Shown: one piece after another, positions 24,703 to 32,810 of the stretch
Layout: each line of letters starts with the position of its first letter
Numbering within the stretch: the stretch's first letter is position 1
NCBI RefSeq assembly: GCF_024346395.1
Contig: NZ_JAGQCW010000005.1
Location: 156,403-220,402 of the forward strand
From: Cyanobium sp. AMD-g
GTDB taxonomy: Bacteria; Cyanobacteriota; Cyanobacteriia; PCC-6307; Cyanobiaceae
Length of the DNA: 64,000 nt
Reading direction: 5' to 3'
The notes under the pieces: generated by a model
Told to the model about the DNA's origin: nothing
Databases searched by the model: none
What the model saw: the letters and a program-made list of their open reading frames with translations, nothing else
Program-made: the position numbers and the translations under genes

Positions 24703-25335
24703 ATGCATCCCCTGCCGTTGCATCTCGGAGCGGGCAGTGATCTGCGCGCCAGCCTCGAGCAGCTGGGCACCCAGGCCGGCGCCTCCGGGTTCGTGCTCGG
24801 GGTGGTGGGTGACCTCTCCCAGGCGGCCTTCCAGTGCCCGGGCCAGGCCGAACCCACCGTGCTGCAGGGTCACCTGGAGATCATCACCCTGCAGGGCACC
24901 GTGGCGCCCCAGGGGGTGCATCTGCACCTGAGCCTGTCCGATGGCGAGTGCCAGGTGTGGGGCGGCCACCTCGAGCACGGCAGCCTGGTGCTCAGAGGTG
25001 CCGACCTGCTGGTGGGCTTCCTGCCCACGGCCGCACCCCAGGAGCCAATGGCGGTAACGGCCCGGCCCTCGGACCCGGTCGCCCCCACCCAGCCCCGGGT
25101 GGAGATCGCCGTGCGCAGCGGCTGCCCCTTTTCGGCCCGGGCCCTGCGCATGCTGCGCACCCTCGGCATCCCCCACGTGGTACAGCTGGCCGACGACGAG
25201 GGTCTCCGTCAGGAGGTCGCCGAACGCAGCGGCCGCAGCTCCATGCCCCAGGTGTTCATTGATGGCGAGCCCATCGGCGGCTACGACGCCCTGGCCGATC
25301 TGCACGGCCGCGGCGCCCTCGACCATCTGCGCTGA
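24703..25335 (+). CDS. DUF296 (PPC/PCC) domain fused to glutaredoxin
   Basis: 210 residues. Residues ~1-115 match the DUF296/PPC trimeric domain found in AT-hook proteins and bacterial stand-alone proteins (GAGSDLRASLEQLGTQAG, HLEIITLQGTVAPQGVHLHL, VWGGHLEHGSLV). A short linker leads to a glutaredoxin domain from about 135: RSGCPFSARALRML with a monothiol CPFS active site, SMPQVFIDGEPIGGYDAL with the cis-Pro and glutathione-binding loop. I chose the ATG at 24703; a TTG at 24676 would overlap the upstream stop by four bases. The fusion implies redox signalling or glutathione handling; no experiment on it is known to me. Confidence 0.82.
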   Translation: MHPLPLHLGAGSDLRASLEQLGTQAGASGFVLGVVGDLSQAAFQCPGQAEPTVLQGHLEIITLQGTVAPQGVHLHLSLSDGECQVWGGHLEHGSLVLRGADLLVGFLPTAAPQEPMAVTARPSDPVAPTQPRVEIAVRSGCPFSARALRMLRTLGIPHVVQLADDEGLRQEVAERSGRSSMPQVFIDGEPIGGYDALADLHGRGALDHLR

Positions 25336-25349
25336 GGGGACAATCCCCG

Positions 25350-26051
25350 CTAACGGGACAGTTCAGGAAACTGCAGCTTGAACCGGGCCACCTTCGGCTG
25401 ATCGTGGATCACGACGTAGGGGTGGGCCGGGTTGCGGGCGACGAAGTCCTGGTGGTAAGCCTCGGCGGGGGTGAAGCCCCGCCAGTCCTCCACCGTGGTG
25501 GCGATCGGCCGCGGCAGCGTGCCGGAGCGGTTCAGCTGGGCGATGTAGGCCGCCGCCACCCGGCGCTGCTCCGGGTCGGTGGGGAAGATCGCCGAGCGGT
25601 ACTGGGAACCCACATCCGGACCCTGGCGGTTCAGCTCGGTGGGATCGTGGGCAACGGCGAAGAAGACCTTCAGCAACTGGCCGTAGCTCACCCGGGCCGG
25701 GTCATAGGTGATGCGGATGCCCTCGGCGTGGCCGGTGTCGCCGCCACTCACCCGCTCGTAGGCGGCCGTGGCCGGGGTGCCGCCGCTGTAGCCGGTCACC
25801 ACTTCGGTGACACCTTTGACATGCTCGAACACCGCCTCCATGCCCCAGAAGCAACCCCCTGCCAGCACCGCCGTGGCGCGGGGGCCGGCCGCCAGGGAGA
25901 ACCCGGTGGCTGGATCGGGCAGGCTGGCCGCCTCGGCGCTGGAGGTTTCCAGGCGAGGCAGAAGGCCCGCCGCGATCTGTGGCAACACCAGCAGGCTGAC
26001 AGCCAAGGCCGAGAGGGCGGCGGCTGTGGTGAGGCGTGGCGACAGTCGCAT
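25350..26051 (-). CDS. msrA: peptide methionine sulfoxide reductase MsrA, exported form
   Basis: 233 residues. The catalytic motif AVLAGGCFWGMEAVFEHVKG carries the GCFW cysteine; VTGYSGG, GHAEGIRITYDP and the HDPTELNRQGPDVGSQYRSA stretch are diagnostic. It repairs methionine-S-sulfoxide. The N-terminal ~40 residues look like a signal peptide or membrane anchor (LTTAAALSALAVSLLVLPQIA), so it probably acts in the periplasm or thylakoid lumen, longer than cytosolic MsrA. Convergent with the upstream DUF296-glutaredoxin gene, 14 bases apart. Confidence 0.93.
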   Translation of the reverse strand: MRLSPRLTTAAALSALAVSLLVLPQIAAGLLPRLETSSAEAASLPDPATGFSLAAGPRATAVLAGGCFWGMEAVFEHVKGVTEVVTGYSGGTPATAAYERVSGGDTGHAEGIRITYDPARVSYGQLLKVFFAVAHDPTELNRQGPDVGSQYRSAIFPTDPEQRRVAAAYIAQLNRSGTLPRPIATTVEDWRGFTPAEAYHQDFVARNPAHPYVVIHDQPKVARFKLQFPELSR

Positions 26052-26137
26052 CGGTGGAAAGGCGGGGGATGGTGGAACTACCGGCCAGGCCGCCCGCTGG
26101 ATTTCCCCGTAAGGTCGATCACAGAGAAGGAACCTCC

Positions 26138-26419
26138 ATGGCAGCCCGCCTCGCCATCGGCCCTGTGGACGTGAGTCCCGAGGTGCGTGAGTGGGTGGAC
26201 CGGGAAACGCTGCAGCGCCTGGTGGCCCGCCACCGCCGTGGCGACTGGGGCGTGGTGGATGCCCGCGATGCCCGCGACAACACCATCGCCGCCTACCGCC
26301 AGCAGGGCTCGCTGCGCAGCGTCTTCGATCTCGGCCAAGGGCTGCAGGTGTGGATCCTCACCCATGACCTCGGCACCGACCGGCTGCACACCCTGGTGTT
26401 GCTGCCCAGCGACGAGTAG
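26138..26419 (+). CDS. small protein of the plasmid-related GDWG family
   Basis: 93 residues. The run RLVARHRRGDWGVVDARDAR, then a TIAAYRQQGSLRSVFDLGQG stretch and a VWILTHD strand, resembles a small soluble family often annotated as 'plasmid-related protein' or mislabelled as a type I restriction subunit (GDWG...LLSVY...WIITE). Function unknown. An AGAAGGAA purine tract eight bases upstream of the ATG can serve as ribosome binding site. A mobile-element origin is possible but not shown. Confidence 0.6.
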   Translation: MAARLAIGPVDVSPEVREWVDRETLQRLVARHRRGDWGVVDARDARDNTIAAYRQQGSLRSVFDLGQGLQVWILTHDLGTDRLHTLVLLPSDE

Positions 26420-26731
26420 GCCCCCGGAGTGCTCTGTTGGGCATCGCTCATTGGGGATGAGTTGAAGAATGACAAGGCTCTCTGATATTGAATAGGTTGA
26501 ACTCACCAGACTATCGCTGATGCCCGGCATGCCCAGCTCGCCGCCTCTTGCATGCTTGCTTGACGCGCTTCTTTCTCTGCATCGAACATATTCTTTCCCT
26601 TTCCCCAGGCTTCAGTATGTCCACGCCGACACCGTCTTCATGATTTCTTCCGCCTGCTTGTGTTGCCTCGCCTCTGGACGGGGCAGTGTGATGTCCTAAA
26701 AGGGAGTCGCACGCTGTCGGGGGCCTTGTAC
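26420..26731. other. gap of about 310 bases, nothing identified
   Basis: Lower GC than the surroundings. No intact protein-like frame; the longest minus-strand frame is basic (RKKRVKQACKRRR near its end) and lacks a family resemblance. No hairpin-plus-U-tract terminator seen. Confidence 0.4.
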
Positions 26732-27028
26732 ATGACCGAGCTTCCCCAGCCCAGGCTTCAGTTCCAGTCCTGGCCCCAGGGGATGGCGCGCCGTTGCTCC
26801 GAGGCACCTCCAGCCGCAGCACGCCTCGCCTCGATGGGATGGTCACAGGCTGACGAGCTCGCAGCCCTGGAAACCGTCTGGGAGAGCCTCTGCCAGGATG
26901 CCGCCAGTGCCGGCACAGCTCTCCAGCTACCCAGCCTCACCAGGGCCCCCAAGCCGCCTGTCGGCGGTCAGCGCCCCCAGCGCCAGCGGAATCGCCTGGC
27001 AGAAATCTCCAGGCGGTTGGCCTCCTGA
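26732..27028 (+). CDS. hypothetical small protein
   Basis: 98 residues: QFQSWPQGMARRCSEAPPAA, then SQADELAALETVWESLCQDA and a basic C-terminus RQRNRLAEISRRLAS. One helix has protein-like composition; the rest is Pro/Ala/Arg-rich. I see no strong ribosome binding site and no family, so this may be a chance frame. It ends about 210 bases before the rod-linker gene. Confidence 0.35.
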   Translation: MTELPQPRLQFQSWPQGMARRCSEAPPAAARLASMGWSQADELAALETVWESLCQDAASAGTALQLPSLTRAPKPPVGGQRPQRQRNRLAEISRRLAS

Positions 27029-27046
27029 GCTTTTCTTGTCCTTTCT

Positions 27047-27069
27047 CAATCCTTCGTGGTGAAGGATTG
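27047..27069. other. perfect 9-bp hairpin upstream of the rod linker
   Basis: CAATCCTTC-GTGGT-GAAGGATTG. There is no U-tract on either side, so it does not look like an intrinsic terminator. It lies about 190 bases ahead of the linker start and could be an RNA leader element or a protein-binding site. The stem is seen directly; its role is unknown. Confidence 0.5.
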
Positions 27070-27186
27070 TATGGATCTTCCTCCGCACGATGAGCGCTGT
27101 AACGATCCCCGTTGCTTCGCTCTGAATCCAGTAAGAATCGCGGCTTGACATCGCCGGCGGGTAAGTCCTCCTGAGGAGCTCTTTTC

Positions 27187-27291
27187 ATGGTGCTCCTGCC
27201 CGTGGCGATGCTCTTCTCCCTGCCCTTTGTGTTGTTTTCCCATGGCCCTGGTCCAAGCCCCTTCCCTTGGCATCGAGCGTTTCGCAGATGA
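27187..27291 (+). CDS. possible 34-residue leader peptide overlapping the rod-linker start
   Basis: An ATG with the best Shine-Dalgarno in this stretch (GAGGAG, eight bases upstream) opens a short hydrophobic frame, MVLLPVAMLFSLPFVLFSHG..., ending 50 bases inside the linker gene in another frame. The linker's own ATG has no clear ribosome binding site. It could be a leader that couples or regulates linker translation, or simply a chance frame with a misplaced SD. Not previously known to me. Confidence 0.35.
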   Translation: MVLLPVAMLFSLPFVLFSHGPGPSPFPWHRAFRR

Positions 27292-28177
27292 TCGCAACAA
27301 GGAGAACTGGTCGAAGGCATCGCCGCAGGATCGTGATGGCATCATCCGGCTGGTGTATCAGCAGGTGCTGGGTCAGCAGTATGTGATGCAGAACGAGCGC
27401 CTTGTCGGTGCGGAGTCCCTGTTCCGAAACGGTTACCTCAGCGTGCAGGAATTCGTGCGCACGCTTGCCCAAAGTGGGCTCTATCGCGCCCGTTTCTTTG
27501 AATCCTGCAATCCTTACCGATTCATCGAGCTCAACCACAAGCATCTGCTCGGCCGGGCTCCCCACAACAAGGCCGAGATGCTGCACCATTTCACGATCCT
27601 GCAGGAGCACGGCTACGACGCCGAGATCGATTCCTACATCGACAGCCCCGAGTATCAGGAGCGCTTCGGCTCCGATGTGGTGCCCTATCTCCACGGCTGG
27701 GACTATTCCGCCGGTCACCAGGGTCAGCAGTTCTCCTGGCTGATGCAGCTGGCCGGTGGCGCCGCCGCTTCGGTGAAGGGTGACAGCGCCGGCACCCGCT
27801 TCAAGCTCGGCCGGGCCCTGCACCAGGATCGGGCCGTGACGGTGTCGGTCAACCGGCCCCGCTTCAGTGGCGAATCCTTCTTCCAGGCCAACCTGGGCCA
27901 GGGGGGCGCCAGTGTGGATGGTCCGGTGTCCCGCAACGGCCAGCCCACCGATCCCTCCCGCGGTCACCGCGAGGAGGCACTGGTGGTGTCGGCCGGTGTG
28001 CGTGGCACCAGCGCCTCCAGTGGCCGGGTGGCCACCATCACCGCCACCGGGCTGGTGAACAACGCGGTGGTGCGCAGCGGTGCCTACGTGATGCGGGTGC
28101 CCTACAGCCGCATGAACGAGGCCCTGCAGCGGGTGCAGCGTCTCGGTGGCCGGGTGGTGCGCGTCAGCGTCAACTGA
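27242..28177 (+). CDS. phycobilisome rod linker polypeptide (CpcC-like)
   Basis: 311 residues. The N-terminal PBS-linker domain (about 15-150) includes GIIRLVYQQVLGQQYVMQNE, LFRNGYLSVQEFVRTLAQSG and the conserved ELNHKHLLGRAP, and a central SYIDSPEYQERFG. The C-terminal ~55 residues form a CpcD-like capping domain (VSAGVRGTSA, YVMRVPYSRMNEALQRVQRL). It joins phycocyanin hexamers in phycobilisome rods at the thylakoid surface. It is unlinked to the cpc genes at the window end. The start at MALVQAPSLGIERF fits the family despite a poor ribosome binding site. Confidence 0.9.
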   Translation: MALVQAPSLGIERFADDRNKENWSKASPQDRDGIIRLVYQQVLGQQYVMQNERLVGAESLFRNGYLSVQEFVRTLAQSGLYRARFFESCNPYRFIELNHKHLLGRAPHNKAEMLHHFTILQEHGYDAEIDSYIDSPEYQERFGSDVVPYLHGWDYSAGHQGQQFSWLMQLAGGAAASVKGDSAGTRFKLGRALHQDRAVTVSVNRPRFSGESFFQANLGQGGASVDGPVSRNGQPTDPSRGHREEALVVSAGVRGTSASSGRVATITATGLVNNAVVRSGAYVMRVPYSRMNEALQRVQRLGGRVVRVSVN

Positions 28178-28193
28178 GTCAGCGCCTGGGGGG

Positions 28194-29756
28194 TCAGGGC
28201 CGCAGGTCCACCCCCCTCCGGGCCAGCAACTGGCGGCAGGCCATCAGGGCCGAAAGGCTCACCCCGGCGGTGCCCTCGCCGGGGTGAATGGCATCGCCGC
28301 AGAGCCACAGGCCCGCCAGGGGGGAGCGGCTGGCCAGGCCGAAGGGCCCGAACCGGCTGGGGTGCTGGCCCAGGCCACCCACATAGCCCATGGGCCGGCC
28401 GGTCCAGCCGGCAAACCCCCGGGGGGTGGCCAGCTCCCCATGCCGCCAATCGGCAGGCCCCACCCCCAGCAACTCTTCCAGGCCCCCCTGAATCGCGGCC
28501 ATCGCCAGTTGCTTGCGGGCCTGATAGTCGGCCTCCTCACCGCCGAACCAGGGGCGGGCCGGGGTGAACACGCTGGCAATCACCGTGGCCCGCCCGGCGG
28601 GGGCCCGGCCATCCCCCTCCTGGCTGACCGAGACGAACAGGGAACCCATTTCGGTGGCCGCCAGCTGCAGATGGCTGGGGCACCCCGGCGGCAGCTTGTT
28701 GCGCTCGATGGCTCCGTAGAACACCAGGGCCCCGCTGGGTTCATGCAGGTTCTCAAGCCGGCGGCGGTAGCCGGCAGGCAGGGCGTCCCCCAGCAGGGCC
28801 GGCAGGGTCTGGGGGGGCAGCGTGACGACCACCTCGGAGGCCGTCAGGCAGAATTCCTCCCCCTGCGGGCGGGTGTCCCCGGGCGGAGCCCAGGTGCGCC
28901 GGCCCGTGATCCGCCAGTCGTCCCCAGGAAGTTCCGGTGCCTGCAGCCGCTCCACCCGGTGCCGCAGGCGCAGCTGACCGCCGTGCTTCGCGAGGGCGCT
29001 CTCCAGGGCATCGCAGAGGCTCTGCATCGAACCCTCCAGGTGCCACAGGCCCAGCGGCTCCTGCGCCATCGCCAGCACCGTGGCCCCGTAGAGCGCGGCC
29101 GTGCGATCGGCTGGCTCCTGGGAATAGAGCTTCAGTTGCAGGTCCAGGAAGTGCCGCAGCCGCCCGTCGGCGGTGCAGCCACTGATCCGCAGCAGGTCGG
29201 CCACCGTGGCGGTGGTGAGCAGGCCGCTGGCGAGCGTTCCCGGCCCCAGCGCCCCCAGCAGCTGGGCCAGATCCCACCAGGAGCGGGGCGGCAGCACCGG
29301 ATCCTGCGAGGCGAAAGCCCAGTTGGCCCGGTGCACGGCATCGCAGAGGGCCCAGAAGCGGCCACTGCCGGGGAACTGCCGCAGCCGCTCCTGGCGCCAG
29401 CGCTCCGGGTCGCGCCAGATCGACACCGGTTCAAGGCCATCGGCCAGATCCACCACGCAGCCTGGATCCAGCGGCACCGCCGCCGGCGGCGCCACGCCCA
29501 GATGGAGGAAAAGCCGCGCGTGGATGCCGGCGGGGTGGCCAGCAGCTCCTTCCTCCAGCCCGGCCACCTGGGTGGCGCCCACGTCGAAGACGTAGGGACC
29601 ACGCCGGAAGGTGCCGGCACAGCCGCCGCTCTGGTGATGGGCCTCCAGCAACTCCACCCGGAGTCCCTGCTTCGCCAGCAGCGCCGCCGCTGTGAGGCCG
29701 GCGATGCCGGCGCCCACCACCACCACATCCGCCCTGGAATTGTCGCTGGGGGTCAA
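28194..29756 (-). CDS. crtD: CrtD/CrtH-type carotenoid desaturase-isomerase family FAD enzyme
   Basis: 520 residues. The N-terminal FAD-binding Rossmann motif is [20 protein letters not shown], with [16 protein letters not shown] next. The C-terminal family signature [20 protein letters not shown] binds the flavin. This is the phytoene-desaturase superfamily; layout and length fit the cyanobacterial C-3',4'-desaturase (CrtD) or the related carotene isomerase CrtH, and I cannot separate these by eye. It acts on membrane carotenoids. Convergent with the rod-linker gene. Confidence 0.75.
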   Translation of the reverse strand: MTPSDNSRADVVVVGAGIAGLTAAALLAKQGLRVELLEAHHQSGGCAGTFRRGPYVFDVGATQVAGLEEGAAGHPAGIHARLFLHLGVAPPAAVPLDPGCVVDLADGLEPVSIWRDPERWRQERLRQFPGSGRFWALCDAVHRANWAFASQDPVLPPRSWWDLAQLLGALGPGTLASGLLTTATVADLLRISGCTADGRLRHFLDLQLKLYSQEPADRTAALYGATVLAMAQEPLGLWHLEGSMQSLCDALESALAKHGGQLRLRHRVERLQAPELPGDDWRITGRRTWAPPGDTRPQGEEFCLTASEVVVTLPPQTLPALLGDALPAGYRRRLENLHEPSGALVFYGAIERNKLPPGCPSHLQLAATEMGSLFVSVSQEGDGRAPAGRATVIASVFTPARPWFGGEEADYQARKQLAMAAIQGGLEELLGVGPADWRHGELATPRGFAGWTGRPMGYVGGLGQHPSRFGPFGLASRSPLAGLWLCGDAIHPGEGTAGVSLSALMACRQLLARRGVDLRP

Positions 29757-30150
29757 CGCTGCTTGGAGGCCTCGATGCCGATGCTGGCAGGCTGGGGACT
29801 GCGGCCGTGGTCAGCGTCTCGGTGTGGGCCTCGTAGGGGCAGGTGCCGAGGGTGGGCGCCGCTCGCGACAGACTGGATGCACTTCAGCAGCAGATGTACA
29901 GCCGCTGAACCGTGACCGGGCCAGGCTCCCTGCGTGCAGACGGATTCATCTGGAACGCTGCAATCGTTGTGTTTTGCCTTCTGCTTTCCAGGCGTTGCAA
30001 GGGAGGGGCAAAGATGGTGCTATTCCGCTGCAAAAGTGCAGCAAAAATTCGGCTCTTCGTCCCAGAATGAAGAAATGCTTTGGCTTCATTAAAGGTGTGA
30101 TAACTTTGAAAATGAGCCTTCAGTCTCTTTGACGCCCTGCACCTTGAGCC
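29757..30150. other. AT-richer gap of about 390 bases
   Basis: No supported gene. GC falls towards the next coding region, as expected of a promoter area. A 6-bp hairpin (GCTGCA-AAAG-TGCAGC at 30027-30042) is present but has no U-tract in the correct place for a terminator on either strand. I cannot place a confident -35/-10 pair. Confidence 0.4.
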
Positions 30151-30852
30151 ATGACGATGACTCGAACATCTTCCGTATTTGTCACCTTGAAGGGTGGCCT
30201 TGCCCGCTTCGCTCTCACCAAGCTGCTGTTCGCCGCTGCCGTTGGCACGGCCTGCGTTGCCGCGCTGTCAGCCGCTCCCGCCAAGGCCGCTGATATCACC
30301 ACCTGTGGAATCGCTGCTAATCTGTCGGTGGGCGACAAGATCATCTCCAATATCATCTGTAGTGGTGTGGGTGCGGCTACGGAGATTCGATTTGATACGG
30401 CCGGTCTGATTTACGATTTCGGAACCACGATCAGCCCGCCGACCCAGTCCGGGTCCATCTCCTACACCATTGCCATCACCGATCCCCTGGCCTTTGAGTT
30501 TCAGGCTGTCGGCCTTGGTGCCGGTTGTGCTTTCCCCAGTGAGCTGGGTGGCTGCACGGTGACCAAGAACGTCAACTGGAGCGGCGGTTCCACATCACTG
30601 GTGGCTGTCAACGGCATCCCACCGGCCTCGTATGGGTTCGGGCCCGGCGTTTCGACGCTCAACATCGAGGACGTGTTCTCTGCGCAGGGTCAGACGTTTG
30701 TTTCCGTTGTCAACAACTCCTTCATCCAGAGGCCGAGGCAAGCTCCGCCGGACGCTGTCCCCGGACCACTCCCGATCCTGGGCGCCGCTGCCGCCTTCGG
30801 TGTCAGCCGCAAGCTCAGGGCACGGATCAGGAAACCAGCCGCAACGATCTGA
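30151..30852 (+). CDS. exported protein with PEP-CTERM-like C-terminal sorting tail
   Basis: 233 residues. The N-terminus has a signal peptide (LLFAAAVGTACVAALSAAPA, cleavage near AKA-AD). The mature part is beta-rich with two Cys (CGIAANLSVGDKIISNIICSG) and resembles cyanobacterial secreted repeat-free proteins. The end, DAVPGPLPILGAAAAFGVSR followed by KLRARIRK, is the motif-hydrophobic-basic layout of the cyanobacterial PEP-CTERM variant, predicting processing by an exosortase and surface location. No exosortase lies in this window. A terminator follows the stop. Confidence 0.75.
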   Translation: MTMTRTSSVFVTLKGGLARFALTKLLFAAAVGTACVAALSAAPAKAADITTCGIAANLSVGDKIISNIICSGVGAATEIRFDTAGLIYDFGTTISPPTQSGSISYTIAITDPLAFEFQAVGLGAGCAFPSELGGCTVTKNVNWSGGSTSLVAVNGIPPASYGFGPGVSTLNIEDVFSAQGQTFVSVVNNSFIQRPRQAPPDAVPGPLPILGAAAAFGVSRKLRARIRKPAATI

Positions 30853-30877
30853 ATCCGTTCCCCTTCATCGCGGCTCC

Positions 30878-30904
30878 ATCCTTGCCATCGGGCAGGGATT
30901 TTTT
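30878..30904 (+). terminator. intrinsic terminator after the PEP-CTERM-like gene
   Basis: Stem ATCCTTGCC / GGCAGGGAT (one G-U pair), loop ATCG, followed by six T residues. It lies 26 bases after the stop codon. Convincing as a rho-independent terminator. Confidence 0.8.
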
Positions 30905-30971
30905 GCAGGCTCCTCCCGCAGGACTGGATGGGTCCGCCGGGTCAGGCTGGAGCGATTCTCCGCACCGCCCC

Positions 30972-31913
30972 ATGCCTCCGCCTGATCCCTTCGCCACCTG
31001 GCTGGCTGAGCGCCTCGGGGCGGAGCTGGTGGCTCGCGCCCCCGTCGGCGGTGGCTGCATCCACAGCGCCTGGCGGCTGGAACTGGCCGACGGCAGCCTG
31101 CTGTTCGCCAAGACCAACGCGGCTTCCGCCTTGCCGCTCCTGGAGGCTGAGGCCGAGGGGCTTCAATCCCTGTCGCTGGCGGCGGAGGAGCATGGTCTGC
31201 TGGTGCCCGTGCCGCTCGCTTGCGGACTGTCGGGCCCTGTGGCCATCCTTGTGCTCTCTTGGCTCAACCTGGAGGGCGGCCGTTTCGCAGCACCGGCGCT
31301 GCACTGGCGCCGCCTGGGTGCTGCCCTTGCTGGCTTGCATCGCCACAGCCTCACCCTCCCATGCGCGGCGGGGGATCGGGGCGGAGCCTCCTTCGGCTGG
31401 CCCCGCGACAACGTCATCGGGTCCTTCCCCCAGCGCAACGGCTGGGACGACGACTGGGGCCGATTCTTCGTGGAGCGGCGCCTGGCCCCCCAGCTGGAGC
31501 ACCTGGCCAGCAGCGGCACACCCCTGCGGCAGGCCGAGTCGCTCTTGGAGCGCGCCGGTCAGTGGCTGGCGGACCACCGGCCCGATGCCTGCCTGGTGCA
31601 CGGCGACCTCTGGAGCGGCAACGCCGCCATCACCGCCAGCGGCCAGGGGGTGATCTTCGATCCGGCGGTCTACCGAGGCGACCGAGAAGTGGACCTTGCC
31701 ATGGCAAGACTGTTCGGCGGCTTTCCGGAGGCGTTCTACGAGGGCTACACAGAAGCGTGGCCGTTACCTTCAGGCCACGAATTTCGGCGAGATCTGTACA
31801 ACCTTTATCACGTGCTGAACCATGCCAACCTCTTCGGCGGCTCCTACCTGGGCCAAGGTCAAGGACAGATCAACAGACTCCTGAGCCGGGGGGCGGCCCA
31901 GGAGAGGGGGTGA
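30972..31913 (+). CDS. fructosamine kinase family protein
   Basis: 313 residues of the fructosamine-3-kinase / phosphotransferase fold. Diagnostic motifs: PVGGGCIHSAWRLELADGSL, FAKTNAASALPLLEAEAEGL, SFGWPRDNVIGSFPQRNGW, VHGDLWSGNAA (catalytic loop) and IFDPAVYRGDREVDLAM (Mg binding). It phosphorylates ketoamines from glycated proteins or metabolites so that they break down; the exact substrate is unknown. I used the ATG at 30972, where homology begins; the frame opens 30 codons earlier, across the upstream terminator. Confidence 0.9.
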   Translation: MPPPDPFATWLAERLGAELVARAPVGGGCIHSAWRLELADGSLLFAKTNAASALPLLEAEAEGLQSLSLAAEEHGLLVPVPLACGLSGPVAILVLSWLNLEGGRFAAPALHWRRLGAALAGLHRHSLTLPCAAGDRGGASFGWPRDNVIGSFPQRNGWDDDWGRFFVERRLAPQLEHLASSGTPLRQAESLLERAGQWLADHRPDACLVHGDLWSGNAAITASGQGVIFDPAVYRGDREVDLAMARLFGGFPEAFYEGYTEAWPLPSGHEFRRDLYNLYHVLNHANLFGGSYLGQGQGQINRLLSRGAAQERG

Positions 31914-31926
31914 TGCAAGCCGGGGC

Positions 31927-32298
31927 TCAGCTCAGATATTCCTTGCGCAGCGTCTGGAGCTTGGCCATCACGGCCGAGCGCTTTTCACCTGTGGTGAGGT
32001 TCTTCCAGCTCCAGCTGCCCACCACCACCAGTCCGAGCAGTTCCAGCAGGCCCGGCACGATCGGCAGCAGATTGATGGTGTCGAGCACACCCTTGATCAG
32101 GATCTGGGCCACGATCACGGCCAGCAGGACGCCGGAAGCTTTGCCGATGCGGCCCACCTGGCTCCAGTCCACCTTGTCGAGGGTCTCGTTGACCTTGCCG
32201 ATCACTTCGCTGTAGCGCTCGGTGAAATCCACCTCTGCGGCGCTGCTGGTGGTGTCGTCCTGCATGGTCTCCTTCACCTCGGTCGTGCTGTCGATCAT
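31927..32298 (-). CDS. CAAD/CURT1-like thylakoid membrane protein
   Basis: 123 residues. An acidic N-terminal arm (EVKETMQDDTTSSAAEVDFT) precedes two hydrophobic helices: KASGVLLAVIVAQILIKGVL and NLLPIVPGLLELLGLVVVGS, then WSWKNLTTGEKR and a basic amphipathic tail. This is the CAAD domain of cyanobacteria and chloroplasts, related to CURT1 thylakoid-curvature proteins. Start at MIDSTTEVKET; an internal ATG 11 codons later has a closer AAGGAG site and may be the real one. Confidence 0.82.
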   Translation of the reverse strand: MIDSTTEVKETMQDDTTSSAAEVDFTERYSEVIGKVNETLDKVDWSQVGRIGKASGVLLAVIVAQILIKGVLDTINLLPIVPGLLELLGLVVVGSWSWKNLTTGEKRSAVMAKLQTLRKEYLS

Positions 32299-32341
32299 GG
32301 AAGGAGAGGTCTCCTGACGGAATGATGCATAACGTACCGGT

Positions 32342-32788
32342 GTGAACCCACAGACGCCAGCAGAATTACGGCTTGGTCGGCAGGCGCTGACGCTGCTGGA
32401 GGCCGTGCTGGTGGCGGCTGCCCCCGAGGAGGGCTGTGCCCTGCTGATCGGCGGCCGGGATCCCTTGATCATCCGGCGCGTCTGGCCCTGCCTCAATGTC
32501 TGGGAGCCGGAAACCGAGCGCCGTCGCCGCTTCGCCCTCGATCCGCGGGAGCAGCTGCTGGCGCAGAAGTGGGCCCGCGCCCGGGGGCTGAGCGTGTTGG
32601 GATCGGCCCACAGCCATCCGGTCTCGGAGCCCGTGCCTTCAGCTCTCGACCGGTCCCTGGCCTTCGTCCCCACCCTGATGCTGATCCTGGGGCAGGGCCC
32701 CGCCGCAGGGGAGCCCCGTTCCCTGGCCTGCTGGTGGTTGCCGGAGCAGGGCAGCCCCCGGCGGTTGGCATGGAGAATGGACGGTTAG
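32342..32788 (+). CDS. JAMM/Mov34 (M67 family) metallopeptidase
   Basis: 148 residues, GTG start. The JAB/JAMM motif can be read: the catalytic Glu in PEEGCALLIGG, then SAHSHPVSEPVPSALD giving H-x-H and the Ser/Asp ligands. The stand-alone bacterial family removes residues from the C-terminus of ubiquitin-like sulfur carriers (ThiS/MoaD-like). It is followed after 22 bases by a MoeB-rhodanese gene, the partner expected for that job. Some residues between the motif parts differ from the consensus. Confidence 0.82.
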   Translation: MNPQTPAELRLGRQALTLLEAVLVAAAPEEGCALLIGGRDPLIIRRVWPCLNVWEPETERRRRFALDPREQLLAQKWARARGLSVLGSAHSHPVSEPVPSALDRSLAFVPTLMLILGQGPAAGEPRSLACWWLPEQGSPRRLAWRMDG

Positions 32789-32810
32789 TGCGTCGTGGAT
32801 CTCCACCGCC

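Noticed and set aside
26511..26846. 111-codon basic minus-strand frame
   Set aside because: No family, no ribosome binding site, and it overlaps another weak frame; coding status cannot be supported.
28146..29915. 589-codon plus-strand frame antisense to the CrtD-like gene
   Set aside because: Gln/Gly/Pro/Arg-rich and fully overlaps an FAD enzyme with good motifs.
30027..30042. 6-bp hairpin as a terminator
   Set aside because: The flanking A/T tract is on the wrong side for an intrinsic terminator on either strand.
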